NCBI GenBank assembly: GCA_011800805.1
Contig: MPNW01000082.1
Span: forward strand, 13,293 to 77,292
Origin: Hirudo medicinalis
Taxonomy: Eukaryota > Annelida > Clitellata > Hirudinida > Hirudinidae
Reading direction: 5' to 3'
Length of the DNA stretch: 64,000 nucleotides
The stretch's first letter is position 1. Each line of letters starts with the position of its first letter. The notes beneath the pieces were generated by a model, which did no database searches, was not told the DNA's origin, and worked only from the letters and a program-made list of their open reading frames with translations. Both the position numbers and the translations under genes were made by a program. Of this stretch, positions 9,024 to 17,989 are shown piece after piece.

Positions 9024-9656
9024 ATGAAACGTTTGTCATTTTTATTTTTATTGGTTTTAACAGCCTGCCAAAGCAGCGGCAGACAAGAAAAAGCATCCGT
9101 TCCTAAGCCTCAAAACGGGCAAAAAACAGCTCTGTTTGCAGGAGGTTGTTTCTGGGGTATTCAAGAAGGGTTTTCTGAATTGAAAGGGGTTATTAAAGCC
9201 GTCAGCGGTTATGCGGGAGGGCATCTTAAAAATCCAACTTACCAAGATGTTACAAGCCAAACTACCGGGCATGCAGAATGCGTTCAGGTTATATATAATC
9301 CATCGGTAATTAGCTTTGAGCAACTGCTCGATGCTTTTTTTGTAATACATGACGGTACGCAGTTAAACAAACAAGGTTCTGATATTGGCGAAAGCTACCG
9401 CTCTATAGTTTTTTATAGTAACTCCGAAGAGAAAAAAGCGATTGAAACAGTCATTGCAAAGCAAAATAAAACACAATTGCATCCGGGTAAAATAGTTACT
9501 GAAATTAAACCGATGGTTGTATTTTATCCGGCAGAAAAATATCATCAAGATTATTTTAAAACAAATCCAAACAGCGCTTACATCCAACAAATTTGCGGGC
9601 CAAAGGTTAAAAAGCTAAGAGAAGTTTTTCCAAATTTGCTTAAGGAACAATATTAA
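9024..9656 (+). CDS. msrA: Peptide-methionine (S)-S-oxide reductase, lipoprotein form
   Basis: 210 residues. An N-terminal hydrophobic stretch ends in LVLTAC, a lipobox with Cys15, so this MsrA is probably anchored in the envelope rather than cytoplasmic. The MsrA domain runs from about residue 34 to the end, with the catalytic Cys42 in GGCFWG, the GYAGG motif, HAECVQV and YHQDYF. It repairs oxidised methionine in exported proteins; the partner reductant is not visible here. It is a single gene with its own spacing on both sides. Confidence 0.94.
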   Translation: MKRLSFLFLLVLTACQSSGRQEKASVPKPQNGQKTALFAGGCFWGIQEGFSELKGVIKAVSGYAGGHLKNPTYQDVTSQTTGHAECVQVIYNPSVISFEQLLDAFFVIHDGTQLNKQGSDIGESYRSIVFYSNSEEKKAIETVIAKQNKTQLHPGKIVTEIKPMVVFYPAEKYHQDYFKTNPNSAYIQQICGPKVKKLREVFPNLLKEQY

Positions 9657-9799
9657 AAATCAGTTATAAATGGGTATAACCATTTGATTAAACACTTATT
9701 AAGCATAATATTAAATTAGAATTGTTATAAATTACGTTTGTTCTATCAATCAATTGTCATTATCGGTTGGCAGTAATTTCCAATCGTATGAGGGTTTTT

Positions 9800-9807
9800 T
9801 ATTTTTG
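9800..9807 (+). promoter_or_regulatory. -7 box of the ccmEF operon
   Basis: TATTTTTG lies 24 bases before the ccmE start codon and matches TAnnTTTG. A TTGG at 9767-9770 is too far upstream to be a normal -33 partner. Confidence 0.45.
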
Positions 9808-9831
9808 TAAACCAATTTAACTAATAAACAA

Positions 9832-10248
9832 ATGAGAAAAAGCGCCATAGCGGGCTTAATTACCATAGCTGTTTGCATAGGTATTTTAGTAAGCTTAAAT
9901 GCTGATACCAGTAGTTATTCAGATTTTGCAGGAGCGTCTGCATCTAAAAAAGAAGAGCATGTTGTAGGGTGTTGGGAAAAAGCAAAAGGAACTTATTATG
10001 ATGCGGTTAACAACCCCAATCATTTCTCTTTTTATATGAGGGATGAAAAAGGTTTGATTAAAAAAGTAGTATTAAATGGCGTTAAACCACAAGATTTTGA
10101 GCGTTCAGAGAAAATAGTACTTATCGGCCAAATGAATAACGATGTATTTTATGCTTCAAAAATTTTAATGAAATGCCCATCAAAGTATAACGACAATATG
10201 GTTGAAGTAAATCAAGACGGTACGGTTACAGAATTCAAAAAATCTTAA
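9832..10248 (+). CDS. ccmE: Cytochrome c maturation haem chaperone CcmE, CxxxY type
   Basis: 138 residues with one N-terminal membrane anchor (about residues 5-22) and a small periplasmic beta-barrel domain, as in CcmE. The classical CcmE binds haem covalently through a His in an HxxxY motif. Here the aligned place reads LMKCPSKYND, so Cys115 and Tyr119 form a CxxxY motif, known from variant (system I*) CcmE proteins of sulfate reducers and archaea. The protein would carry haem from the CcmABCD side to CcmF. The stop overlaps the ccmF start by one base, so the two are co-translated. CcmA, CcmG and CcmH are not in the window. Confidence 0.85.
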   Translation: MRKSAIAGLITIAVCIGILVSLNADTSSYSDFAGASASKKEEHVVGCWEKAKGTYYDAVNNPNHFSFYMRDEKGLIKKVVLNGVKPQDFERSEKIVLIGQMNNDVFYASKILMKCPSKYNDNMVEVNQDGTVTEFKKS

Positions 10249-12707
10249 TGGATACTCAATTTTACGGTGAAACGCTGTGGCCGGGTAAGTTTGGGCAGTT
10301 TTTTATTGTATTGGCGTTTGGCGCTTCATTGCTTTCTGCCATTGCTTATTTTTATGCAACAAAAAATAAAGTTTTAGAAGATAAATCGTGGGTAAAAATT
10401 GCCCGTTATGCATTTTTAATCAACTTTGCTTCGATTATTGGCATTGGCGTATTGCTTTTTTATCTTATCTTAAATCATTATAACGAATATAATTACGTAT
10501 ATTCTCATTCAAGCAAAACCTTACCGGTTTATTACATTGTTTCTGCATTTTGGGAAGGGCAGGAGGGTAGTTTTTGGCTTTGGGCTTTTTGGCAATCTTT
10601 ACTCGGAACTATTTTAATTTGGAAAGCTAAGAATTGGGAAAACCCTGTAATGACGATAGTGGCTCTTTCACAGGTATTTCTTACCTCTATGCTTTTAGGG
10701 GTTGAAATTTTTGGCGAACGTTTAGGAAGTTCGCCATTTATACTGCTTCGCCAAACGGTTAATCTGCCTGAAATGGCGCCTGTTGTTTTTCAAAATCCTG
10801 AAAATCTAAAAAACTACTTAAAATTTATTACCGATGGACGCGGTTTAAATCCATTGTTACAAAATTATTGGATGGTGATACATCCGCCTACTTTATTTTT
10901 AGGTTTTGCAAGCATGGTGGTGCCTTTTGCTTATACTATTGCCGCATTATGGAGTCGTCGTTACAAAGAATGGATTAAACCGACTTTGCCTTGGATTTTG
11001 TTTGCAGTCATGATTTTAGGCGCCGGTATTATTATGGGGTCTTTTTGGGCTTATGAAGCCCTAAATTTTGGCGGTTTTTGGGCTTGGGATCCGGTTGAAA
11101 ACGCCTCTATTATTCCTTGGCTAACATTAATTGGCGGTTTGCACGTACTTATTTCATACAAAAATACAGGACATGCCTACTTTACGGCTATTGCTTTGAT
11201 ACTTATTAGTTTTGTATTGGTGTTATATGCATCGTTTTTAACGCGTAGCGGTATTTTAGGCGAAACCTCAGTACACTCTTTTACCGATTTGGGAATGACA
11301 AGCCATTTGATTGTATATAACCTCGCTTTTTTATTGTTGGCAATTGTGGCCGTAGCCGCAAGGTGGGAAGAGTTACCCATTACTCAAAAAGAAGAAGAAA
11401 CTTATTCAAGAGAATTTTGGATGTTTATTGGCGCTTTAGTGGTAACGGTTTCTTGTATACATGTTATTTTTGCCACCTCGGTTCCGGTATTTAACAAAAT
11501 TTTTGGAACCGACTATGCGCCTATTAAAGATTCAATACAATTTTATAACCAATGGCAGGCTCCGTTTGCGGTTTTGATTACCTTAATTTCAGGTTTTTCG
11601 CAGTTTTTGAAATACAAAAAAACCGATCCGCGTAAATTTTATCGAAGTCTTCAGTCTTCAATAATATATGCTATGGTTGTTAGCGCTTTATTTGTTTGGT
11701 TAACCGGCATATATACCAATACCATGTATATATTGCTGACTTTCAGCTGTATTTTTGCCGTGTTGTCTAATGTGCGTTTACTAATCTATATTTTTAATAA
11801 CAAATCCGGTAAGCTGGCAGGCGCTGCGGTAGCCCATATTGGCTTTGCCATATTATTGGTGGGCGCTTTGGTAGCTGCCGCAACCGGTAATACCATCTCT
11901 ATTAACGAAACTAATTTTATACCGGTAAAAGATTTTGAAAAAGTGGCAAAACCTGGCGAAAACATTATGCTGTATAAAAACGAACCCAAAAAAATGGGTA
12001 AGTATACCGTAACTTATGTTAGCGATACTACGGTTGAACCTAATACTTATTATAAAATAAATTTTAAAGTTATTGACGAAAAAACCGGGCATATTAAAGA
12101 AAATTTCATCGTTAACCCAAGTATACAGGAAAATGGTAAAATGGGTTTAATTGCTGCGCCTGATACCAAGCATTTTATAACTTCGGATATTTATACGCAT
12201 ATTACCAGCGCTGCGCTCAAAAAACAGGAACATGCCGGCCGCCAAGATGAAAATTGGGAACAACCTCGTATCGTTAAATTAAAGATAGGAGACACCATCC
12301 ATGTAAGCAGCGGCGTTTTAACAGTGAAATCTATTGATAAAAACCCGCAAATACGAGATTTAAATATCAGTAAAGGCGATTTAGCCGTAGGCTTGTCTTT
12401 AGAAATTGATGTTGGCGGAAACATCTACAAAACCACACCGGTATTCTTGATTAAAGGCAGCAATGCTTTTGATTTTGCCAAAACGGTTGATGCGCTCGGA
12501 CTACGTTTCAGATTTACCAAAATCATTCCTGAAGAAGATAAATTTGAAATTCATATTTATGAGCAACCCCGCCAAGCTAAAGATTGGATTGTTTTTAAAT
12601 CTATAGAATTTCCGTACATCAATTTATATTGGTTAGGTACTGTTGTGATGGTAGCAGGCTTGTTGATTTCAATTTTTAGAAGAAATAAAGACTTAGCCAG
12701 AAGATAA
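10248..12707 (+). CDS. ccmF: Cytochrome c haem lyase CcmF/CcsA-type
   Basis: 819 residues, a large multi-pass membrane protein with more than ten hydrophobic segments. The haem-binding WWD signature is read as GGFWAWDPVENAS, with Trp278, Trp280 and Asp281. Flanking conserved His appear in the stretch around MVIHPPTLFLGF. A periplasmic domain lies at about residues 560-780, with a final membrane helix. It attaches haem to apocytochromes at the periplasmic face. It overlaps ccmE before it and DUF2520 after it by one base each, an operon arrangement. Confidence 0.93.
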   Translation: MDTQFYGETLWPGKFGQFFIVLAFGASLLSAIAYFYATKNKVLEDKSWVKIARYAFLINFASIIGIGVLLFYLILNHYNEYNYVYSHSSKTLPVYYIVSAFWEGQEGSFWLWAFWQSLLGTILIWKAKNWENPVMTIVALSQVFLTSMLLGVEIFGERLGSSPFILLRQTVNLPEMAPVVFQNPENLKNYLKFITDGRGLNPLLQNYWMVIHPPTLFLGFASMVVPFAYTIAALWSRRYKEWIKPTLPWILFAVMILGAGIIMGSFWAYEALNFGGFWAWDPVENASIIPWLTLIGGLHVLISYKNTGHAYFTAIALILISFVLVLYASFLTRSGILGETSVHSFTDLGMTSHLIVYNLAFLLLAIVAVAARWEELPITQKEEETYSREFWMFIGALVVTVSCIHVIFATSVPVFNKIFGTDYAPIKDSIQFYNQWQAPFAVLITLISGFSQFLKYKKTDPRKFYRSLQSSIIYAMVVSALFVWLTGIYTNTMYILLTFSCIFAVLSNVRLLIYIFNNKSGKLAGAAVAHIGFAILLVGALVAAATGNTISINETNFIPVKDFEKVAKPGENIMLYKNEPKKMGKYTVTYVSDTTVEPNTYYKINFKVIDEKTGHIKENFIVNPSIQENGKMGLIAAPDTKHFITSDIYTHITSAALKKQEHAGRQDENWEQPRIVKLKIGDTIHVSSGVLTVKSIDKNPQIRDLNISKGDLAVGLSLEIDVGGNIYKTTPVFLIKGSNAFDFAKTVDALGLRFRFTKIIPEEDKFEIHIYEQPRQAKDWIVFKSIEFPYINLYWLGTVVMVAGLLISIFRRNKDLARR

Positions 12708-13465
12708 TGAATATTGTTATAATCGGTTCGGGTAATGTAGCCACTCATTTGGCAAAGGCCTTACTCGGCATAGGTGTTAACGTGCTGCAAGTATGGTCTA
12801 AAAATTTTGAACATGCCAAGGCATTAAGCGAACAAACCGGAGCAGAGCCGATAAACGATTTGAGTAAAGTTGTTCAAGCCGATTTTTGCTTTGTAGCGAT
12901 AAAAGATGACGTTATAGCTGAAGTTGTAAGGCAACTCAAACATTTTAAAGGCATTATTGCCCATACGGCGGGCTTTGTTTCTGTCGATGTGTTTAAAAAT
13001 ACCGCCGCTGATTACGGCGTTTTTTATCCCTTGCAAACTTTTTCAAAAAACAAGGCAATTTCTTTCACTCATGTTCCGCTTTGTATAGAAGCAAATAACC
13101 GGCAAACTAAGGTTCGATTGCTAAGTTTGGCAAAAAAATTAAGTCAAAAGGTTTTTGAAATAAATTCAGCTCAGCGTAAAATATTACATTTAGCGGCTGT
13201 TTTTGCCTGTAATTTCCCTAATCATTTATACAACCTGTCGGCACAACTTTTAAATGCCCATCAAATTGATTTTGATATTATACGACCGCTTATTTTAGAA
13301 ACAGCTCAAAAAGTACAAAATAATTTGCCAGGGCAGGTGCAAACCGGCCCTGCGGTTCGGGGCGATGAGCAAACCATACGGCAGCATTTGTTACTGCTTA
13401 ACGATTGGCCCATATTTGCCGAACTTTACGCCTTATTAAGCAATAGTATTAAAAGTAGTAAATAA
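12707..13465 (+). CDS. Rossmann-fold DUF2520 protein
   Basis: 252 residues. The N-terminus MNIVIIGSGNVATHLAKAL is an NAD(P)-binding Rossmann motif (GSGNVA at residues 7-12). The C-terminal helical DUF2520 domain contains LAAVFACNFPNHLYNLSAQLL. The fold resembles pyrroline-5-carboxylate reductase and ketopantoate reductase-like proteins, but the substrate is unknown. It overlaps ccmF by one base. In this phylum it is often near kdsC, which lies 750 bases downstream. Confidence 0.88.
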   Translation: MNIVIIGSGNVATHLAKALLGIGVNVLQVWSKNFEHAKALSEQTGAEPINDLSKVVQADFCFVAIKDDVIAEVVRQLKHFKGIIAHTAGFVSVDVFKNTAADYGVFYPLQTFSKNKAISFTHVPLCIEANNRQTKVRLLSLAKKLSQKVFEINSAQRKILHLAAVFACNFPNHLYNLSAQLLNAHQIDFDIIRPLILETAQKVQNNLPGQVQTGPAVRGDEQTIRQHLLLLNDWPIFAELYALLSNSIKSSK

Positions 13466-13507
13466 TTGCGATTTATATTTATAGCTAGTAATTTTACAGC
13501 GTTAAAT

Positions 13508-13840
13508 ATGAATTTATATAAATTAAAAATAAATTTTGAAGAGAAGGATAAACAACCCATAGAATTGTTTATTGCTGCCGGCGAAGATGTATTGGATGTA
13601 GTATTGGATAATCAGATAGAATTGCAACATAATTGTGGTGGAGTTTGTGGTTGTAGTACTTGTCATATTTACGTAAACGCAGGTATGGATAATATTCAAG
13701 AAATTTCTGAAAAAGAAGAAGATTTTATTGACAGAGCTGTTCGTCCGAAAATTACATCGCGTTTAGCTTGTCAGTGTGTGGTTTTAGATGGGGATATTGA
13801 AATTACCATTCCAGACCAATCAGGATTTTTAGGTCACTAG
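13508..13840 (+). CDS. fdx: [2Fe-2S] ferredoxin, adrenodoxin type
   Basis: The frame opens at 13466 with a TTG, but the ferredoxin N-terminus starts at the ATG at 13508, giving 110 residues. The cluster ligands follow the adrenodoxin/ISC pattern C-x5-C-x2-C with Cys43, Cys49 and Cys52, and Cys88 as the fourth; Cys47 and Cys90 are extra. ISC-type ferredoxins give electrons for Fe-S cluster assembly. The next gene is iscX, which supports that role, while hscA is 22 kb away. Confidence 0.88.
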   Translation: MNLYKLKINFEEKDKQPIELFIAAGEDVLDVVLDNQIELQHNCGGVCGCSTCHIYVNAGMDNIQEISEKEEDFIDRAVRPKITSRLACQCVVLDGDIEITIPDQSGFLGH

Positions 13841-13924
13841 GTTTAAAATTTTAAAGCTTAAAAGGGTTAAGCAGAAAACCTAAAATGCTTACACTGCATC
13901 GTATAATTACAACCACAATCTAAA

Positions 13925-14167
13925 ATGAATAAAGATAAATTTGCTTTACCCATATATTGGAACGATTACGAAGATATAGCTCAAGAGCTTTATGAGAAAT
14001 TTGGAGATGAATTTGGCGAGGCCAAAATATACCGTATTCGTTTTACCGATTTGCTGGAGTGGGTGTTGTTGTTACCAAATTTTAAAGGCAAGCGAGAAGA
14101 AAGCAAGGAAGGCCATTTAGAACAAATCCAATCGGCTTGGGTGTATGAGTGGAGAGATAATCAATAA
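13925..14167 (+). CDS. iscX: Fe-S assembly protein IscX (YfhJ family)
   Basis: 80 residues, close to the usual 66 plus a short N-terminal extension. The core WNDYEDIAQELYEKF, then the VRFTD-like IRFTDLLEWVLLLPNF and the C-terminal acidic AWVYEW, match IscX. IscX binds the cysteine desulfurase IscS and iron and tunes the rate of cluster assembly. It lies 84 bases after the ferredoxin gene in the same direction. Confidence 0.88.
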   Translation: MNKDKFALPIYWNDYEDIAQELYEKFGDEFGEAKIYRIRFTDLLEWVLLLPNFKGKREESKEGHLEQIQSAWVYEWRDNQ

Positions 14168-14218
14168 TTTTTAACCTAAAATACCAAGTCTCATTAACGT
14201 AAAACATCTGTTAACATT

Positions 14219-14746
14219 ATGTTGCTCCAAAAGTTAAAACATATTACCACTTTTATTTTTGATGTAGACGGGGTTTTAACCGATGGAAGCGTACAAGCTA
14301 CCCAAAGCGGCGAGCTGTTGCGTACCTTTAATATTAAAGATGGTTATGCCATGCAACTGGCCGTTAAAAAGGGTTACAAAATATGTATCGTTTCCGGAGG
14401 CAAGGGCGCAGCCATGCAAACTCGATTTGCCAATTTAGGCATTACCGATGTTTTTTTGGAGACGACTGATAAAGTAAAAATTTTTCGAGAATATCTTCTT
14501 CAAAATCATATCGAAAAGCATCAGGTGTTATATATGGGGGATGATTTGCCCGATTTAGAAGTGATGAAGATGGTTGGGGTTGCAGCCTGTCCGGCAGATG
14601 CCGTAGACCAAATCAAGCAAATCAGCACATATATTTCATCGTTTAAAGGCGGTAAAACTGCCGCAAGAGACGTCATTGAAAAAACGCTTAAAGTGCAAAA
14701 AAAATGGGCAAATACAGATATTTCAGCCTTAGAAGCAGACAAATAA
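14219..14746 (+). CDS. kdsC: 3-deoxy-D-manno-octulosonate 8-phosphate phosphatase, KdsC-like HAD
   Basis: 175 residues, a capless C0 HAD phosphatase. Motif I is FDVDGVLTDG with nucleophile Asp15 and Asp17; motif II is the Ser/Gly in IVSGG; motif IV is MGDDLPDLEVM. The length and pattern match KdsC, which makes Kdo for lipid A/LPS core. It could act on another sugar phosphate, since KdsC and related YrbI proteins are hard to separate by eye. No gene is seen in the 217 bases after it. Confidence 0.88.
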   Translation: MLLQKLKHITTFIFDVDGVLTDGSVQATQSGELLRTFNIKDGYAMQLAVKKGYKICIVSGGKGAAMQTRFANLGITDVFLETTDKVKIFREYLLQNHIEKHQVLYMGDDLPDLEVMKMVGVAACPADAVDQIKQISTYISSFKGGKTAARDVIEKTLKVQKKWANTDISALEADK

Positions 14747-14963
14747 GAACCTTAAATTATTTGTAGGGATATGAAACGTTATAAAAACCCCAATACAGCA
14801 ATGTCTTTTTCTTTTACGATGTAAACGCAGGCCTCAAAAAGCAGTGTACAGATGCACAGGCACGTTATCTGAGTAAAAAGGTAAGCCATATTCGGAGACA
14901 AAAAACACATTGCTACAGGCGCTTTAGCTCCGCTTTTGGCAATACCATATGTTGACAGAAGAT

Positions 14964-15365
14964 TTACTCTTTTACAAATTTATAGGAACATCCTTCATCA
15001 CAATCCATATAGGTCGGCTTTAAAATTAATTGAGATTCAGATAATTCTTCTATTTTTTCTTTATAAGAATTTCTAAATGAGGGACAACTATAATTAAATG
15101 TGATTTCATTATTTGTATTTGTTGTGTAATTACCTGCCTCACAATCTTGAAATTTGTTAGAATTAAAATTTCCATTTGAATAAATGGTTAATGTATAACC
15201 ATTCGTAACATTTTGCCAACTTGGACTTGAACCTCCATCACTATGATAAACTTGTTTCAGCCTCCAGTTACCTACAATTTTATTTTTTTGTTGAATTTTA
15301 CGATTACCATCCTTACAACTTGTAAAAGATAATAAAATGCTTAAAATCAAAATCATTGTTTTCAT
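14964..15365 (-). CDS. Lipocalin-like lipoprotein
   Basis: Read from the ATG at 15365 it is 133 residues; an earlier in-frame start at 15410 would add 15 residues that look like repeat sequence. The signal ends in LLSFTSC (lipobox Cys17). The mature part has VGNWRLKQVYH, then short beta-like strands (YTLTIYSNGNF, EITFNYSC), as in the small lipocalin-like family of Bacteroidota lipoproteins. Four Cys in the mature domain may form disulfides. Substrate unknown. Its upstream sequence is one copy of a dispersed repeat also present at 38.3 kb. Confidence 0.65.
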   Translation of the reverse strand: MKTMILILSILLSFTSCKDGNRKIQQKNKIVGNWRLKQVYHSDGGSSPSWQNVTNGYTLTIYSNGNFNSNKFQDCEAGNYTTNTNNEITFNYSCPSFRNSYKEKIEELSESQLILKPTYMDCDEGCSYKFVKE

Positions 15366-15373
15366 TGTTTGCT

Positions 15374-15471
15374 GAGTTATATTAATAATTAAGAAATTAT
15401 TTGCAATCAAAGCGGGATATTTGCATATTTTAATTTCTGAATATTAAATGTTTAACAAACACCCCCGCTAT
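15374..15471. repeat. Dispersed repeat R1, copy A
   Basis: About 98 bases that align with 38329-38425 at high identity: the motif TTAATAATTAAGAAATTATTTG, a GGGATATTTG core and a terminal AACAAACACSCCCGCTAT. A partial third copy ends at the scaffold gap (37796-37833). It lies directly upstream of the lipocalin gene. Confidence 0.7.
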
Positions 15472-15570
15472 AATAAAGTTACTGATATTTTAATAAAGTT
15501 ACTGATATTTTTTAATAAAGTTACTGATATTTTTTTTAATAATTTTGCAATAATTTTGCAATAATTTTGA
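15471..15570. repeat. Short tandem repeats
   Basis: Three copies of TAATAAAGTTACTGATATTT (15471-15490, 15491-15510, 15513-15532) are followed by three copies of an AATAATTTTGC-like 11-mer to 15570. The T runs after each unit grow from copy to copy. They look like replication-slippage products, with no coding content. Confidence 0.85.
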
Positions 15571-15657
15571 TACAACCATTAAAAACTTCATTTTGGGCAA
15601 GCCTTCCAAACCTCCGCCTATAAGGTCCGATAGCGAGGTTATTGTACAGGGATTTCA

Positions 15658-15941
15658 TTTGTAGATTCTACCCAATCAGGTGTAGATTCTACCCAATCAG
15701 GGTTTGTAAAAATCAGGGTTGTAAAAACAAAAACATCAAAGCAGGCAAAGTATTTAAAGGAACAGCAGAAGTTGAAAAATCAACCATAGGCTGGTTTTAC
15801 GGCTTCAAGCTCCATTTGCTTATTAACGATAAGGGCGAAATTCTTAATTTCCTCGTCAGCATGGCTAATATGGATGGTAAAGAGCCTTCAATCAAATACG
15901 AAACGGTTAAAACCCCAACCAATTGGCCGCTTTTTAATTAG
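15658..15941 (+). pseudogene. IS982-family transposase fragment
   Basis: The frame reads GKVFKGTAEVEKSTIGWFYGFKLHLLINDKGEILNFL, the central catalytic region of IS982-type DDE transposases. Just upstream the codons for VDSTQSG occur twice in tandem (15661-15681 and 15682-15702); this motif contains the first catalytic Asp of the family. The reading frame shifts before KAGKVF, and both protein ends are missing. It is a dead fragment of about one quarter of a transposase. Confidence 0.85.
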
Positions 15942-16043
15942 CAAACTCAGGTTTATAGGTTATTGAAATCTCGATTTTGGGCATTTATGGCAATTTTAGG
16001 GGTTTGATGCTTTCAACTTTTTATGAAAATGCAAAATTTGAAA

Positions 16044-17309
16044 CTAGGATATGTTTTTCATTACCATTTGGCAGGTATGACGGCTTTTTACTTCCAAAAG
16101 CACTTCTTTTTTTTCTGTAACTCGGTTTATGGTTTCTTGGTTAAAATAACGAATAGTTACCAGCTCTAAACCTTGGTTGTACTTTACGTTATATTTTTTT
16201 TGCAAATCGTTGATTAATTCTTTGATTTTAAATTCGTCAAAATCCACGCTAACAGAAAAACTGATGGCCGAGTTAAACATGGTATTAACCTTCAGTTTAT
16301 TTTTGTGGAAGATATTGAAAATATCGCTTAAATTTTCTTCAATGATAAAAGAGAAATCTTTTGGAAAAACAGAAATAAGCGCTTGATTTACTTTGAAAAT
16401 AAACGAAGGGACAGGTAAAGGAGTGTTTAGGTTATTGATTACCGTTCCAACCTCATCAGGATGGATGAACGAACGAACATACAGGGGAATATCTTTGTTT
16501 TGTATGGGTTTGATGGTTTTGGGATGGATAACTGTTGCGCCGTAGTAGGTTAGCTCAATGGCGTCGTGATAGGAAAGTTGGTCAATTTTAACGGTATGGT
16601 TAAACCATTTTGGGTCAGCGTTTAATACGCCTGGAACATCTTTCCAAATGGTTATACTTTGAGCGTTAAGTATGGCGCAAAAAATGGCAGCGGTATAATC
16701 AGAGCCTTCTCTGCCTAAGGTTGACGTATAATTTTCGGCCGTGCTGCCAATAAAACCTTGTGTTACCACTTTACCCTGCGCTAATAATTGAGGAATATTT
16801 TTGGTAATTTCTTGTTCGGTTTTATCCCACAATACTTTTGCTTCCCGGTAATTATTGTCTGTTTTAATGTAGTCTCTGGCATCGACCCAAATGGTAAAAA
16901 TTCCTGTAAGGTTAAGATAAGCGGCAACAATTTTAGTAGAAATTATTTCGCCGACAGAAACAATCTGGTCGTAAACATAATCGCGATGGTTTTGGGGTTC
17001 ATCTTCTAACAGCCATTCAATTTCTACAAATACGTTGGCAATCTGATCAAATATCGCATGTTTGGGGTCTTCAAAAAGCTCGTTTAAGATGTTGAAGTGA
17101 TAGGCTTTAATTTCTTCTAAAATATCATAAGTATTTGGTTTATGGTCAAGGTAAGCGCTGCTAAGTTCTTCCAGCCTGTTGGTTGTTTTACCCATTGCAG
17201 AAACAACGATGAGCAGTTGTTCGCAGGCAAATTTATTTACAATTTGTGCTAAATTTTTTACCCCTAACGCGTTTTTTACCGAAGCTCCGCCAAATTTGAA
17301 AACCTGCAT
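16044..17309 (-). CDS. lysC: Aspartate kinase
   Basis: 421 residues, a monofunctional aspartokinase without a homoserine dehydrogenase domain. The kinase domain starts with KFGGASV (residues 5-11), then LIVVSAMGKTT and the substrate-binding GREGSDYTAA. C-terminal ACT domain sequence follows at about residues 300-400. It makes aspartyl phosphate, the first step towards Lys, Met, Thr and diaminopimelate. The ACT part suggests feedback by an amino acid, but which one cannot be told. The start overlaps the yggS stop by one base, so the pair is co-transcribed. Confidence 0.92.
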   Translation of the reverse strand: MQVFKFGGASVKNALGVKNLAQIVNKFACEQLLIVVSAMGKTTNRLEELSSAYLDHKPNTYDILEEIKAYHFNILNELFEDPKHAIFDQIANVFVEIEWLLEDEPQNHRDYVYDQIVSVGEIISTKIVAAYLNLTGIFTIWVDARDYIKTDNNYREAKVLWDKTEQEITKNIPQLLAQGKVVTQGFIGSTAENYTSTLGREGSDYTAAIFCAILNAQSITIWKDVPGVLNADPKWFNHTVKIDQLSYHDAIELTYYGATVIHPKTIKPIQNKDIPLYVRSFIHPDEVGTVINNLNTPLPVPSFIFKVNQALISVFPKDFSFIIEENLSDIFNIFHKNKLKVNTMFNSAISFSVSVDFDEFKIKELINDLQKKYNVKYNQGLELVTIRYFNQETINRVTEKKEVLLEVKSRHTCQMVMKNIS

Positions 17310-17989
17310 TAATTTTTAATTTTTTGTCTTTTGCCAAAAATGCTGCTGCCGATACGTACCATGGTGCTTCCCTGTTCAATGGCAATTTTATAGTCGTTAG
17401 ACATGCCCATTGATATTTCTTTAAAGCTTTTTTCTTTTTTAAAAAAACTAAGTTTAATGCCGTTAAACAGTACCTTTAATTCGTTAAACTCTGTTTTGGT
17501 TTGTTTTTCGTTGGCGGTGTTTGTGGCAATGCCCATTAGGCCTGTTATGCGTACATTTTTCAGGTTTTTAAATTCTTGGTTGCGTAAAAGTTCTACAAGC
17601 TCGTCATAAGCAAGCCCGTATTTGCTTTCTTCATCTGCAATGTAAACCTGCAACAAACAATCAATTATTCTGTTATGTTTTCCGGCTTGCTTATCAATCT
17701 CTTTAAGCAGTTTTAAGCTGTCTACAGATTCAATAAGTTTAATAAATGAAGCAATGTACTTAACCTTGTTAGTTTGTAAATGCCCAACAAGATGCCACTC
17801 AATATCATCAGGTAGTTTGGCTTTTTTATCAACCATTTCTTGTACCATATTTTCCCCAAAAACCCGCTGCCCAGCATCGTATGCCTCTTGAACAGCTTCG
17901 GTAGACTGATTTTTTGATACGGCCACCAACTTTATGCCCCTTCCTTCAATATCGGTTTTATATTTTTTAATATTATCGGCTATGCTCAT
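17309..17989 (-). CDS. PLP homeostasis protein, YggS family
   Basis: 226 residues, the usual size. The PLP lysine lies in VAVSKNQS (Lys26). FGENMVQE, IEWHLVGHLQTNKVKYI, GLMGI and SMGMSNDYKIAIEQGSTMVRIGS are all family motifs. YggS/PLPBP proteins carry PLP without enzymatic activity and keep vitamin B6 and amino-acid pools in balance. It is translationally coupled to lysC. Its first bases also occur at 2141-2156 as part of the duplicated junction, so its ancestral divergent neighbour was probably the DUF4296 gene. Confidence 0.95.
   Translation of the reverse strand: MSIADNIKKYKTDIEGRGIKLVAVSKNQSTEAVQEAYDAGQRVFGENMVQEMVDKKAKLPDDIEWHLVGHLQTNKVKYIASFIKLIESVDSLKLLKEIDKQAGKHNRIIDCLLQVYIADEESKYGLAYDELVELLRNQEFKNLKNVRITGLMGIATNTANEKQTKTEFNELKVLFNGIKLSFFKKEKSFKEISMGMSNDYKIAIEQGSTMVRIGSSIFGKRQKIKN

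Noticed and set aside
14747..14963. A lost gene after kdsC
   Set aside because: Six-frame reading gives no family motif; the piece is under 220 bases.
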